Part shown: one piece after another, positions 37,257 to 49,530 of the stretch
Layout: every line of letters begins with the position of its first letter
Numbering within the stretch: the stretch's first letter is position 1
NCBI RefSeq assembly: GCF_023065955.2
Contig: NW_026622852.1
Span: forward strand, 11,424,423 to 11,488,422
Reading direction: 5' to 3'
Length of the DNA stretch: 64,000 bases
Source: Ursus arctos
Taxonomy: Eukaryota; Chordata; Mammalia; Carnivora; Ursidae
The notes under the pieces: generated by a model
The model's database searches: none
Told to the model about the DNA's origin: nothing
Seen by the model: the letters and a program-made list of their open reading frames with translations, nothing else
Position numbers and translations under genes: made by a program

Positions 37257-40200
37257 TATTGAAGTATGATTGGCATACAATAGCCTGTTAGTTTCGGGTA
37301 TACATCATAGTGATTTAATATTTGTATACATTATGAAATGGTCCCCACAAGAAGTCTAGTTACATCTGTCATCATACAAAAATATTGTAATATTTAAGAC
37401 TTTTTCCTATGCTGCACATAACATCCCCATGAATTGTTTATTTTATAACTGGAAGTTTGTACCTCTTAATTCCCTTCACCTATTTCACCCACATTCCACT
37501 TCCCTACCTTTTGGCAACCACCAGTGTGTTCTCTGTATATGTGAAACTGTTTCTGTTTTTTTTGTTTGTTCCTTTGTTTTTTTAGCTTCCATATATAAAT
37601 GAAATGATACAGTGTTTGTCCTTTTCTGTATGACCTATTTCATTTAGCATAATACCCTCTAGGTCAATCAATGTCACAAATGGCAAGATCTCATTCTTTT
37701 CTAACACTGAGTAATATTCCACTCTACATATACCACATCTTCTTTATCCATTTATCTCGCCATGGATGCTTTTTGGTTGCTTTAATATCTTCGCTATTTT
37801 ATATAATGGTACAATAAACATAGTGGTTCATGTATCTTTTCAAACTAGTGTTTTCATTTTTGGGGGGCAAATATCCAGTAGTGAAATTACTGGATCATGT
37901 GGTATTTCTATTTTTAACTTTTTGAGGAACCTCCATACTATTTTCCACAGTGGCTGCCCCAAGTTACATTCCCAACAGTACATGAGTGTTCTGTTTTCTT
38001 CACTTCCTTACCAACACTTGTTATTTTTTGTCTTGTTGATACTAGCCATAATGACAGGTGAAAGGTGATATCTCATTGTGGTTTTGATTTGGATTTCCCT
38101 GATGATCAGTGATGTTGAGCATCTTTTCATGTGTCTTGTGGCCATCTTTATGCCTTCTTTGGAAAATTGTTTCTTTGTGTCTTCTACCCATTTTTAATTG
38201 GATTATTTGTTTTGGGGGGTTGTGTTGGATAAGTCCTTTATATATTTTGAATACTAACCATCTATCAGATATGCCATTTGCAGATATCTTCTCCCATTCA
38301 GTAGGTTACCTTTAGTTTTGTTGATGGTTTCCTTTGCGTGCGGAAGCTTTTTATTTTGATGTAGTCCCAACAGTTTATTTTTGCTTTTGTTTCCCTTGCC
38401 TCAGGAGACATATCTAGAAAAATGTTGCTGTGGCTGATGTCAGAGAAATGACTGCCTATGTTGTGTTCTAGGATTTTTATGGTTTCAGGTCTCACATTTA
38501 AGTCCTTAAACCATTTTGAGATTATTTTTGTGTAGAATGCAAGAAAGTGTTCCAGTTTCATTCTTTTGCATGTAACTGGCCAGTTTTCCCAACACCCATT
38601 TGTTGAAGAGACTTTTTCTCATCATATATTCTTATCTCCTTTATCAAAGATTAATTGACCATATAATTGTGGGATTATTTCTGGGCTTTCTTTTCTGTTC
38701 CTCTGATGTATGTGCTTATTTTTGGGTCAGTACCTTACTGTTTTGATTACTACTGTAATATAACTTGAAGTCTGGAATTGTGATGCCTCCAGTTTTGTTT
38801 TTCTTTTTCAGGATTGCTGTGGCTCTTTAGGGTCTTTTTGTGGTTCCATACAAATTTTAGGGTTGTTTTTCTAGTTCTGTGAAAAATGCTGTTGGTGTTT
38901 TGATAAGGAGTTCATTAAATTTATAGATTACTTTGGGTAGTATAGACATTTTAACAATAATCCATGAGCATGAAATGTCTTTCCATTTCTTTGTGTTGTC
39001 TTTCATCAATGTTTTATAGTTTTCAGAGTATGAGTCTTTCACTTTTTTGGCTAAGTTTATTCCTTGGTATCTTATTATTTTTTTGGTGCAGTTATAAATG
39101 GAATTATTTTCTTAATTTCTCTTCCTGCTTCTTCATTATTAGTATATAGAAATGCAGTGGATTTCATATATTGATTTTGTATCCTGCAACCTCACTGAAT
39201 TCATTCATCAGTTCTCATAGTTTTGTATGTGTGCGTGTGCGTGTGGAGTCTTTTGGATTTTCTGTATATAGTATCATGTCATCCGCAAATAGTGAAAGTT
39301 TTACCTCTTCCTTACCAAGTTGGATTCCTTTTATTTCATTTTGTTGTCTGATTGCTATGACTAGGACTTCCAGTACTATACTGAATAAAAGTGGTGAGAG
39401 TGGACATACTACATCCTTTTCTTGTTTCTAATCTTGGGGAATGGTCTTGGTTTTTCACCACGGAGTATGATGTTAGCTGTGAATTTTCATATATGGCCTT
39501 TATTACGTTGAGGTATGTTTGCCCTAAACCTACTTGTTGAGGGTTTTTATTCTGAATGGATGTTGTACTTTGTCAAATGCTTTTTCTGCATCTAATGAAA
39601 TGATCATATGGTTTGATCCTTTTCTTTGTTGATGTGTTGTATCAAGTTCATTGATTTGAACTACCCTTACATCACAGGAATAAATTTCACTTGACCATGG
39701 TGAATATTTTTTAATGTATTGTTGTATTCAATTTGCTAATATTTTGTTGAGGATTTTTGTATCTATGTTCATCAGAGATCGTGGTTTGTAGCTCTCTTCT
39801 TTGTAGTGTATATTTGGTTTTGGTATCATGGTAATCCCATTCTCCTACAATGAATTTGGAACCTTTCCTTTTCTATTTTTTCGAGTAGTTTGAGAAGAAT
39901 AAATATTAACTCTTCTTTAAATGTTTGGTAGAATTTACCTGTGAAGCTGTCAGGTCCTGGACTTTGTTTGTTGGGAGTTTTCTGATTCATTTTCCTTGTT
40001 GCTAATTGATCTATTTTCTGTTTTTCCTAATTCAGTTTTGGTAGGTTATATGTTTCTAGGAATTTATCCATTTCTTCTAGGTTTTCCAATTTGTTGGCAT
40101 ATAATTCTTCATGGTATTCTCTTAAAATCCGTTGTATTACTGTGGTGGCAGTTGCTATTCCTCTTCTTTCATTTATGATACTGTTAGTCCTCTCTCTTTA

Positions 40201-43200
40201 AAAAAAATTTTTTTTTGATGAGTCTGGCTAAAAATTTGTCAATTTTGTTGATCTTTTTAAAAAACCAGCTCCTGGTTTCATTGATCTGTTTTATTATGAT
40301 TATGATTATTATTTTAGTTTCTCTTTCATATATTTCTGCTCTAATCTTTATTATTTCCTTCCTTCTACTGGTTTCGGGTTTGGTTTGTTCTTCTTTTTCA
40401 TTTCTATAGATTTAAGATTAGGTTGTGTATTTGAGATTTTTCTCGCTTCTTGAAGGAGGCCTGTATTCCTATAAACTTCCTTCTTAGAACTGCTTTTGCT
40501 CCATCCCAAAGATTTTGGACTGTTGTATTTTCATTTTCATTTATCTCTTTGTATTTTCTTTATTTCCTTTTTGATTTCTTGGTTGACCCATTCATTGTTT
40601 AGTAGCATGTTACTTAACTTTCCTGTCTTTATGTTCTTTACAGATTTTTTTCCTTGGTGTTGTTTTCTGGTTTCATAGCATTGCGGATGGAAAAGATGCA
40701 TGCTATCTATAACTTCGATTTTTTGAATTTTTTGAGACTTGTTTTGTGGCCTAAAATGTGCACTTAAAAAGAATGCGTATTCTCCTATTTTAGGATGGAA
40801 TGTTCTGAGTATATCTGTTAGATCCACCTAGTTGATTTTCTGTATGGATGTTCTATCCATCACTATAAGTGGGTGTTAAAAGTCCCCTACTATTATTGTA
40901 TTACTATTGATTACTTCCTTTATGTGTGTTATTTTTAGCTGCTTATGTGTTTCGGTGCTCCCATGCTGGGTGCATAAATATTTATAATTATTATAACTTC
41001 TTGTTGGATTGTGCCCTTTGATTATATAGTGTCCTTCTTTGTCTCTTGTTACCATCTTTGTTTTAAAGTCTATTTTGTAATATAAGTATTGCTACCCAAC
41101 CTTCTTTTCAATTCCGTTTATGTGATACATGTTTTTCCATCCATTTACTTTGAATCTGCATGTGTCTTCAGGTCTGAAATGAGTCTCCTGTTGGCAACAT
41201 ATGAATGGGTCTTGTTTTTTTATCCGGTCCATCACCCTATGTCTTTTGATTGGAATATTTAGTTAATTTATAATCAAAGTAATTATTGATAGGTATGTAC
41301 TTATTGCCATTTTGTTGCTCATTTTATGGTTATTTTTGTAGTTCTTTTCTATTCCTTTCTTCTCTTGGTCTCTTCTCTCATGGCTTCCTGGCTTTCTTTA
41401 GTGATACACTGGATTTCTTTCTCTTTATTATTTTTCACATCTGTTCTGGTGTTTTATTTGTGGTTACCATTGGGTTTGTATATAACATCTTATGCATACA
41501 ACATTTTATATTACATTGATTGCCCACTTACGTTTGAACCCATTCTTTTCTTCCCTCCCCTGCCACCTTTTCGGTATGTGGTGTCTTACTTTACATCCTT
41601 TTATTTTGTGAATTCCTTGACTGAATTTTACAGATATACAAATTTTTATTTCTTTTGTGCTTTCTGCTTTTCTTACTCCTACTAATGGCCTTTTCTTTCC
41701 ATTCAAAGAGTTCCTTTAACATTTCTTGTAGGCTGGTTTAGTGGTGATGTATTCTTTTAACTTTCTTTGTCTGGGAAACTCTTTATCTCTCCTCCTGAAT
41801 GATAGCCTTTCTGGACAGAGTATTCTTGGCTGCAGGTTTTTTCCTTTCAGTACCTTGAATATATCATGGCACTGTTTTCTGGCCTGCAAAGTTTCTGTTA
41901 AAATCAGCCAGTAGCCTTATGGGGTTTCCCTTGTATGTAACTGTTTTCTTTTCCCTTGCTGCTCTTAAAATTCTCTCCTTATCACTGCTTTTTGCCATTT
42001 TAATTATTATCTGTCGTGGTATGGACCTCCTTGGGTTGATTTTGTTGGGGGCTCTCTATGCCTTGGGAATTTCAATTTCTCTTTCCTTCCCCAGATTTGG
42101 GGATTTTTTAGCTATTATTTCTTCAAATAAATTTTCTGTCCCCTTTTTTCTCTCTTCTTCTGGGATTCCTATAATGGGAATGTTATTATACTTGATGGAG
42201 TTGTTGAATTCCCTATATCTATTTTCATTTTGTATTATTATTTTTTACTCTTTCCTGTTCAGCTTCATTGCTCTCCATTACTCTTTCCTCCAGGTCTCTG
42301 ATTTGTTCTTTTTCTCTCATCTGTTTATTCCATGTAGTGTATTTTAAATTTCAGTTATTTTTATTATTTTTATTTTTTTAGAGATAGAGCATGTCAGTGG
42401 TGGGGGAAGGGCAGAGGGAAAGGCAGAATCCTAAGCAGACCTCCCCACTGAGCACAGAGCCTGATGTAGGGCTTGAACTCATGACCCTGAGATCATGACC
42501 TGAGCCGAAATCAAGAGTTGGACATTTGACTGAGCCACTCAGATGCCCCTTAATTTCAGTTTGAGTTCTTCATCTCTGTTTGGTTCTTTTTTATATGTTT
42601 TCTCACTCTTTCCTAAGGACCTCACTGAGGTCCTCCACTCTTTTTTCAAGTCCGGTGAGTATCTTTATGAACTTTACTTTAAATTCCCTCAGTCATATTA
42701 CTTCTCTCCATTTCATTTAGCTCTCTTGCTGTGATTTTGTCCTGTTCTTGCTTCTGGGACATACTTCTCTGTCTTCTCACTTTGTCTAACTCTCTGTGTC
42801 TGTTTCTTTGTGGTAGGAAAGTCAGCTATGTCTCCTGGTTTTGAAAGTAGTGACCTTATGAAGAGGAGGTCCTATAGTGTCCTGCAGTGCAATGTCCCCT
42901 ATTCACCAGAACCTGGCTCTTCAGGGGGTCTCCTATGTGTGTCGTGCCCCCTACCCTTGTGGCTGAACTGCTTTTGCCTTTCAGTCCAGTTGTTTGCAGT
43001 CGTTCTCTTTGCCTATTGTTTGCAGGGTTTGGTCCTTCCGTTGTTACTGGGCCAGTCTGGGGCCGCCTTGGGCTTGAGTTGAGTCAGACCAGACATTTGC
43101 CAGAGATGTAGTAGCACTGAACTGAAGGGTGCTTTCCCTATATTGTCCCCTGAGACGCTTTTGTTGCTGGGCAGAGCCTGTGGTCAGACCAGATATCTGC

Positions 43201-44035
43201 CCCAACCCACTGCTGGCTCCCCAGCTGGACTGGTGTGCATGGTTATCTTCCCCTCTCCTTGGAGCAGCAGTCACTTTGGAGTGGTGCTGGCACCTGTTCA
43301 GTCTGCTAGCACACTGCCAGGCTTGTGGCACTGCTTATGATGGGCTCTGACTAAGGGTATATTGGAGGGGTCAGGTCAGCAGGAGAACGAGGGTAGGGGA
43401 GCACATTGTTAGCAAGGCTTGCACAGGTCTGCTGTGGGAGGGGACCTGGAGCTGCCTTAGAAAACTGCTGCAGGGGTAGAGTGGTTGGATCCATAGGAAA
43501 ATGTGAGGGCAGGGCACACAGTGCTGGCAAGATCCAAAACTGTCCACTGGGGGAGGGACCTTCAGCCGCCCAAAACTCCTGCCATGGTTGGAGGGTGTGG
43601 ATCCACGGAAGTACAAGGGTGGGAGTGTGGGGAGGAAAGCAAGGTATGCTGATAGCCAGCTAGGTGGAGTATTGGGGCTGTGTTGGTTTTCGCAGGGTTC
43701 TTTCTCTGGGCTGGTGGGTGAAGAGGGAAATGGTACCCACTTAGCTCCTGGAGAAGTATCCCAAAGATCTCTGTCCCTCCAGCACAGACTCTGAGATTAG
43801 CAAGGAAATCTTCTTCCTCTATACCTGAGGCATTTTTCAAATTGCTGCTTCTATGCTGTATCTCTACAGGGCTCTTTGTGATGCTATCTCTTTAAGCGTA
43901 GGGACTCAGTTTCCTCTTGCTCTCCAGGTTCTCCCAGAGCCAAGCTGGCTGACTTTCAAAGTTCTAGGTGTTAAGCCCCACTGATTGTAAGAACTTGCAA
44001 AATTATGCCCCTCTGGTTTTCAAGGTTAAACGTTA
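37257..44035 (-). mobile_element. Nearly full-length L1 (copy 3), antisense
   Basis: Reversed 3'UTR from TTATTGAAGTATGATTGGCA. ORF2 runs from about 37600 to 41300, with the FADD reverse-transcriptase box intact at 39278-39289 (reverse of GTCATCCGCAAA). ORF1 follows, then a GC-rich 5'UTR from about 42750 to 44035. The 5'UTR shares blocks with the L1 at 6.66-13.0 kb, for example AAGCCCCACTGATT near 43974 and AAGCCCCATTGATT near 12664, so the two are the same or sister families. Many frameshifts break ORF2. Open plus-strand frames up to 142 codons (41919-42347) are antisense shadows of ORF1/ORF2. A SINEC is nested at 42357-42549. Confidence 0.88.
42357..42549 (-). mobile_element. SINEC, antisense, inside L1 copy 3
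   Basis: Reversed SINEC with GCAGAGGGAAAGGCAGAATC and GAGCCACTCAGATGCCCC. Target-site duplication TTAAATTTCAGTT (42344-42356) and TTAATTTCAGTTT (42550-42562) in L1 sequence. Its AT-rich tail is short and degraded. Confidence 0.88.
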
Positions 44036-44430
44036 TGGGGATTTTTGTGTGTGTTTGCGTATGCATGCATTTTCATGTTGATAGTTGGGATATTTAGAGT
44101 CTATATCATTTCTTTGAGTGATTAAGTTATTACTTTATATAGTATATTTAATAGTATACGTCTTGCTTCTAACATATTCTGAAAAATGTATATAATGTCT
44201 CTCAACTGTGCACTTTAAAAAGGTAAGAAAATTAGTGTATTTTGATTTATTCAGTAGCCTTTGTTTTTCCTGCATTTTAAAGTGAACCTATGGAGAGTAA
44301 TTGGAGAACTTAATTTCTAATTCTTAGCATTTTTTGGTTGTATTTTTTGTACTGTCAAGATTTATAATGCCTATGTTCCATAACCACCTTCTCCATTATT
44401 TTTAGTGTAAATTCTGTGGGAAAATAGATT

Positions 44431-45126
44431 ACATTAGTTTGGTTTTTCTGTTGCTGTATAATAAATTATCATAAACTAGTGCATTAAAACAATACAGTTA
44501 TTAAGTTGCTGTGGGTCAGGAGCCTGGGCATAACTGGGATCTCATATGGTTGTAATCAAGGTTTCAGTTGGATTGTGCTCTCACATGGAGGCTTGGTTTA
44601 GGAAAAATCTGCTTCTAAGCTCATTCAGGTTGTTGATGGTATCCATGCTCTTGCAATTTAAGACTGAAGTCCAAAATGGGACCAAAATCTGTTAGGCCTC
44701 TTCAGAGAAGGAGAAGTAATAGATGTGCATACATATGTCTGTTTATCTATCTATCTGGAGAAGGAAATTGATTTTAAGGCATTGGCTCCCCAGTTGTGGG
44801 CTCACAAGTCTGAATTGTGCAAGGCTGGCCGGCAAGGTGGAGACCCAGGGAAGAGTTACTGTTGCAACTCAATCAAAAGGCAGTCTGGAGGCACAGTTCC
44901 TTCTTCCTCAGAGGACTGTAGCCCTTTCTCTTATGGTCTTCAGTTGATTGGATGAGGCCCAGTCACATTATGGAGAGGTAGTCTTCTTTACTCAAAGTCC
45001 ACTGATTTAAATGTTAATCACATCTGAAAAGTATGTTCACAGTAACATCTAGACTGGTGTTTCATCAAAAACTATCAAAAACTGGATACTGTGGGTACTG
45101 TGGCATAGCCAAGTTGACACTTAAAA
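44431..45126 (-). mobile_element. Ancient interspersed repeat(s), LTR-like, antisense
   Basis: 44431-44700 reads GTTGCTGTATAATAAATTAT..GCATTAAAACAATACAGTTA..GGGTCAGGAGCCTGGGCATA, recalling reversed MLT-type LTRs. 44740-45126 (ATTGGATGAGGCCCAGTCAC, CTCAAAGTCCACTGATTTAA, CATAGCCAAGTTGACACTTA) is a second widespread mammalian repeat whose family name I am unsure of. Neither contains genes. Confidence 0.5.
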
Positions 45127-47690
45127 GTGACTAAATGGGTAAAAAGTTCTGAGGTGAATAGGCCTTTAGTGTGAGGTTTTATGTTTATCTGTCTAGGGCT
45201 TAGGCCGTGTTTACCGTTGGCTGTAGCTGTATGTGTCAGAGGCTAAACTTTGTTTTATTGTTCTTTTTTATTTGGGTTTCTGTAGAAGTTTCTTAAATAT
45301 CATCTGAGACACACAGTTCTTTCCATTGTGTTCCCTGGTTGTTACACAAAAGCCCTACTGATGTGGTGAGGTGTCGGGGGAGGGGAAGTATTCTAGAGTC
45401 CCATAATTAGGTCTCAGTCTTTTAGAGAGCTTGTGTCCCTACACTGTGACCTTCATAAGTGCTTCTCAATTATTTCCTCCTCGGATTATTAGGAAGGCTA
45501 GATAAAGGGTGCTGGAGTTAGTTATTTCCCTTCTGCCAAGTTGGTTAGGCTCTGACAAAACTTCCCTAAGATTGGGCTTTTTTGGACCTTTTAACTCTCA
45601 AAACTTCTCCACTTTGATCTTCCAGCAATCTGTTAATTGCAGATTAGATTTTCCTACCTGGGTAGTGGTTCCCATGGAGTTTTCTGCTCTGGTAAATTGC
45701 CACTATATGTATCTAACTGTCTGTTTCTCTAGTTTGGGGAACAACAGTTTGCTCTATGACCCCAGTTCTTTGACAGATCTAAGAAGAGTTGTTGATTTTT
45801 AGTTACTTCAGCTTTTTCTCATGTTTGTGAATAGGAGAGATGACTTCCAAGTTCCTTACGTGCTTGGGGGGAAACTGGAAGTCCCTCCAGTATGTTTCTG
45901 TTGTTCCACTGAGCAATATTAATTTTTAAGACTTATAGCCTATGGAGGAGAGTAACACTTAAGAATGACAATTCTTATAGCTTATTTAAATCTTACTTAT
46001 GTATTTAGTCAAATGTCTAGAAAGTTACACACACCCACACATACACACATTCATGCACGCTTTTTTTTAGCTGTTTGCAGAAAAAACTTTCATAGAAGTA
46101 CAATAATATTATAACATTTTACTGATGATAGCATAAAACATTGCCTATAACTTCTTTTGGTAAGACTGTGCCTTAGCTTTGTCACTGATGGTTATAAAAT
46201 AAATCATGTAATAAATTCCCCTTCTAGTATTGCATTAGATAGCATGACTCTGCTCACAGCCTAGTGTATTGTATTTAATTAGATGATGATTGCTCTTTAA
46301 CATTATATGCCCACTCCACCCCACCCTTTTTTTTAACCTTATAGGAAGCTCAGAGATAAGTTTTGGTTTTCAGTTACAAATAGATCTGTTACACCTTCTT
46401 TTTTCTCCATTTACCATTGTTTTAGTTGTCGTGGCTTCATAACTTTTCTGTTTTTTACTAAAACTTTCATGCCCATTTGAAAGTAGGTCATATAAATAAT
46501 ATATTAACTATGCTCAAGTATTGCTCAATAGAGTTTTATGCTGCTGCCCCTCCTTCCCCTTTTTTCCTGCGTCATACTCTATCATTCTCTTCTTACTCTA
46601 TAGACTTCTCTTGACCATGATATGAATTATTCATTTCATGTCTTATCCATAATAAATTATTTGTTCCAGACATACTTTCTCTTGTCACCCCTTATGCTTT
46701 ATGGTTCCTTTGAGTTCTATTTGCTATTTTAATATTAACTCAAGCCAGACCATTAAGAATGTACTCTATCCAGAGAAGTTTGTTGAAAAGTTTCATAAAG
46801 CTACTTTTTAAAATGAACTACAGCTGTATATACCTGTACTTTCATTATTTAAAGTAGATCAGTAAGAGCATACTTTAATACGAAAATATTTTGCATTATA
46901 CAAAATTTTACAAATCTTTAAAGGTTTAACTTATTGGTTGTCTTTTATTGGGAGTGCATCTTTATCTATTACTTTAATGATTATTCAACATAATATCAGA
47001 TTTATCAAACTAATTACAAGAATATTGATAATTTGGGTTAACTAATTACCTACTGTGTTACACTTTCTTATTTAAAAATTAAGTCTATATTTGGCCTTGT
47101 TGATTACTAAATTCACTCAAATGCTGGAATTCAAATTATTAAGTAATTCTCATGAAAGGGCTTGCTGTTGGTGTTTAAGTTGTCAATTTCTGTTAAGTTT
47201 AGCTGAACATGAATGGGCAATCCCTTCTAAAACTTTAATCATTTGGTTCAGTGTTCTTTCCTTCCTAAGATCTAAATAATTTCCAGAATAGATGAGGATT
47301 CTCAAGTTTTGTCAGTTCTCCTTTCAAAGGAGAGGTCTATAGATAATCTGTAAACAGTCTTAGTGTTCATATGATTGAATTTATCATTCTGTGTCAATCT
47401 CATTCATAAACATTTGCTAATCTGGTTTGGAAAGCATTATGAGTACATAGATAGTATGTAATGTGTCTAATGAATAATCTGGGCAAGACAGAAATCTAGA
47501 ATGGGTAGAAATTACTGTGACAGTTTGGGGAAACCTTCATGGAGGAAGGGAGAGATTGAATCTTGAAGGAGGGTAACACTTAGATGAGAATAGAAAAATA
47601 GGCTGTGATTTGTGGATGGGCCACACTTATGCATCTATTCTTAAGCTGTTTGATTGATGTCAGGCACATTTAAAATAGGAAATAAATTAT
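45127..47690. other. Unassigned intron
   Basis: Mostly AT-rich unique sequence. It includes a short CA-rich run at 46027-46049 and an old-repeat-like stretch near 47510-47590 (GGGGAAACCTTCATGGAGGA). The 97-codon plus frame at 45509-45802 has no splice context or recognisable domain. Confidence 0.45.
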
Positions 47691-48863
47691 AAATTATAAA
47701 TAATATTAAAATAGGAAATAAAAATTAAAACTATATTGAGGAACCATTTATACTTAGTAGATTTGTAAAAGTTTACTCAGCTTGAGAGTCAAGTGTTGGT
47801 GCAAATGTGGAGCTGTGAGAACTCTTGAAGTGCTTATAGCCTATGACTTAGTGACTTTACCTCCAAATATGATCTTAAGCAATATTTTTTAAACTTTTAT
47901 TAATATGACCCCTACACTGAAAAAAGTACATTCTACTAAATGACCCTAGTATACCCACACATGAAATAAAATTTTATATAATAATTGTCTTTACTATGTA
48001 TAATAAAAGTAAAAATATAACAAAGTATGTACCAAATATGAATTTAATAATATTTAAATAAACTATAAATCAAGAATTAAACACTGTAAAATTTAGGAGA
48101 TACTTAATATAAAGTATTTGCTTCTTTCATAATTTTATCCTACGGCATAGTTTTTTTGCTACGAATTTATGCTTGCTTACATTTTGATATTTTCTATTGT
48201 ATTCTATTCCACTTTTAAAGAATGCTGATTGTAATGACTAAATTGATTTAATGACCCATTACTAGGCTGCAGTCTGTAGTTTGAAAAATACTGCTTTGGA
48301 GAAATTCTTGCTCATCTGTATCAGGAGACATGTTTAAGAGTGTTTATAGCAACATTGTTTGTATACCCCTTTTCCCAAAATGGGAAACAGCTGAAATATA
48401 CACTGACAAGAGATAGATAAATATATTATAGTATACTTATATAATAGAATAATATTATACACCAAGGTAATTGAACTGTAGCTACACCTATCAGTATGGA
48501 TGAATTTGGGATCACATGTTGAGCAAAAAATAGCAAGATACAGAATATGTATAGTATGATTTAATTTATATAAAGTTCAAAAATAAGCTAAACTGTATAG
48601 TATATCAAATAAGGATATGTATGTCTTCAAACTATACAGAAAGACAAGAGAAGGCTAAGAACCAAAGTTGTAGGATAGTGCCTTGCCCTGGAGGACCTGG
48701 AAGTATTAAGGATCAGGGGCCTACAGAGGACTCAAAGATAATGGTAAAATTGTGTTTCTGAATTAGGTGGTCATGGATACGAGGCTGCTCTTTTTGTTCT
48801 ATTCTTCATACCTTATATATTTCTCACAGATTATTTTTGTATGTGTTCAGTATTTAATTTTAC
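47690..48863 (+). mobile_element. Ancient L1M 3' region, sense, split by a hAT-like element
   Basis: Left part 47690-47879: AGTGTTGGTGCAAATGTGGA, CCTATGACTTAGTGACTTTA. Right part 48294-48863: GAGAAATTCTTGCTCATCTG, GGAGACATGTTTAAGAGTGT, TATATAAAGTTCAAAAATAA. Both follow the old L1M ORF2 end and 3'UTR in order, and they read continuously if 47880-48293 is removed. Confidence 0.75.
47880..48293. mobile_element. Probable non-autonomous hAT-type DNA transposon
   Basis: 414 bp insert in the L1M. Its ends are imperfect terminal inverted repeats: CAATATTTTTTAAAC on the left, and CAGTATTTTTCAAAC when the right end is read on the minus strand. Internal text (ATATGACCCCTACACTGAAA near 47900 and TTTAATGACCCATTACTAGG near 48247) resembles MER/Charlie-group elements. 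The flanking 8 bp (ATCTTAAG and CTTTGGAG) are only half matching, so the target-site duplication is decayed or wrongly placed. No transposase frame is present. Confidence 0.6.
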
Positions 48864-48868
48864 TTTTT

Positions 48869-49066
48869 TTTTTTTTTTAAGATTTTATTTATTTATTCGA
48901 CAGAGATAGAGACAGCCAGCGAGAGAGGGAACACAAGCAGGGGGAGTGGGAGAGGAAGAAGCAGGCTCATAGTGGAAGAGCCCGATGTGGGGCTCGATCC
49001 CAGAACTCCGGGATCACGCCCTGAGCCGAAGGCAGACGCTTAACCGCTGTGCCACCCAGGCGCCCC
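48869..49066 (-). mobile_element. Young SINEC, antisense, 'GCCAGCGAGAG' subfamily
   Basis: Poly-T, TTATTTATTTATTCGACAGA, GACAGCCAGCGAGAGAGGGA, ending ACCCAGGCGCCCC. Perfect target-site duplication TAATTTTACTTTTT at about 48855-48868 and 49067-49080. It landed in the tail end of the next SINE. Confidence 0.96.
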
Positions 49067-49078
49067 TAATTTTACTTT

Positions 49079-49264
49079 TTTTAAGAGAGAGAGCATGTGC
49101 ATGTGAGCAGTGGTGGGGGTCGGGATAGAGGGAGAGGGAGAGAGAGACTCTTAAGCAGACTACACCCAGTGTTGATGTGGGGCTCAATCTCACCACCCTA
49201 AGATCATGACCTGAGCTGAAATCAAGAGTGGCACACTTAACCAACTGAGCCACCGAGGTGCTCC
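49079..49264 (-). mobile_element. Older SINEC, antisense
   Basis: TTTTTTAAGAGAGAGAGCAT, CACCCTAAGATCATGACCTG, reversed head GAGCCACCGAGGTGCTCCT. It is more diverged than its neighbours and has lost most of its AT-rich tail, where the younger SINE inserted. Confidence 0.88.
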
Positions 49265-49333
49265 TAAAATATTTTTAATTAGAAGTAAAGTAAAATCGAC
49301 AATTAACATTATAGCTTAAAAAATTAGAATGTA

Positions 49334-49530
49334 GGGGCGCCTGGGTGGCTCAGTCGTTAAGCATCTGCCTTTGGCTCAGGGCGTGATCCCAGGGTCCTGG
49401 GATCGAGCCCCACATCAGGCTCCTCCGCTGGGAGCCTGCTTCCTCCTCTCCCACTCCCCCTGCTTGTGTTCCCTCTCTCGCTGGCTGTCTCTTTCTCTGT
49501 CAAGTAAATGAATAAAATCTTAAAAAAAAA
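49334..49530 (+). mobile_element. Young SINEC, sense, 'GCCAGCGAGAG' subfamily
   Basis: Head GGGGCGCCTGGGTGGCTCAG, body TCCCTCTCTCGCTGGCTGTC, tail AATAAAATCTTAAAAAAAAA. Target-site duplication AAATTAGAATGTA (49321-49333) and AAATTAAAATGTA (49531-49543). It is the only sense member of this subfamily in the window. Confidence 0.97.

Noticed and set aside
41919..42347. 142-codon plus-strand open frame, very hydrophobic
   Set aside because: It lies opposite L1 coding sequence. Leu/Phe/Ser-rich frames are the usual complement of A-rich L1 coding strands.
43044..43663. Several overlapping frames of 65-95 codons on both strands
   Set aside because: They fall in the GC-rich 5'UTR of an antisense L1, where stop codons are rarer. 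No homology or splice context.
45509..45802. 97-codon plus frame as a possible exon or gene
   Set aside because: No flanking splice pair in the right phase and no coding signature.
49334..49410. tRNA gene in the head of a SINE
   Set aside because: It is the tRNA-derived SINE head. It has no acceptor-stem pairing and is followed by the SINE body and tail.
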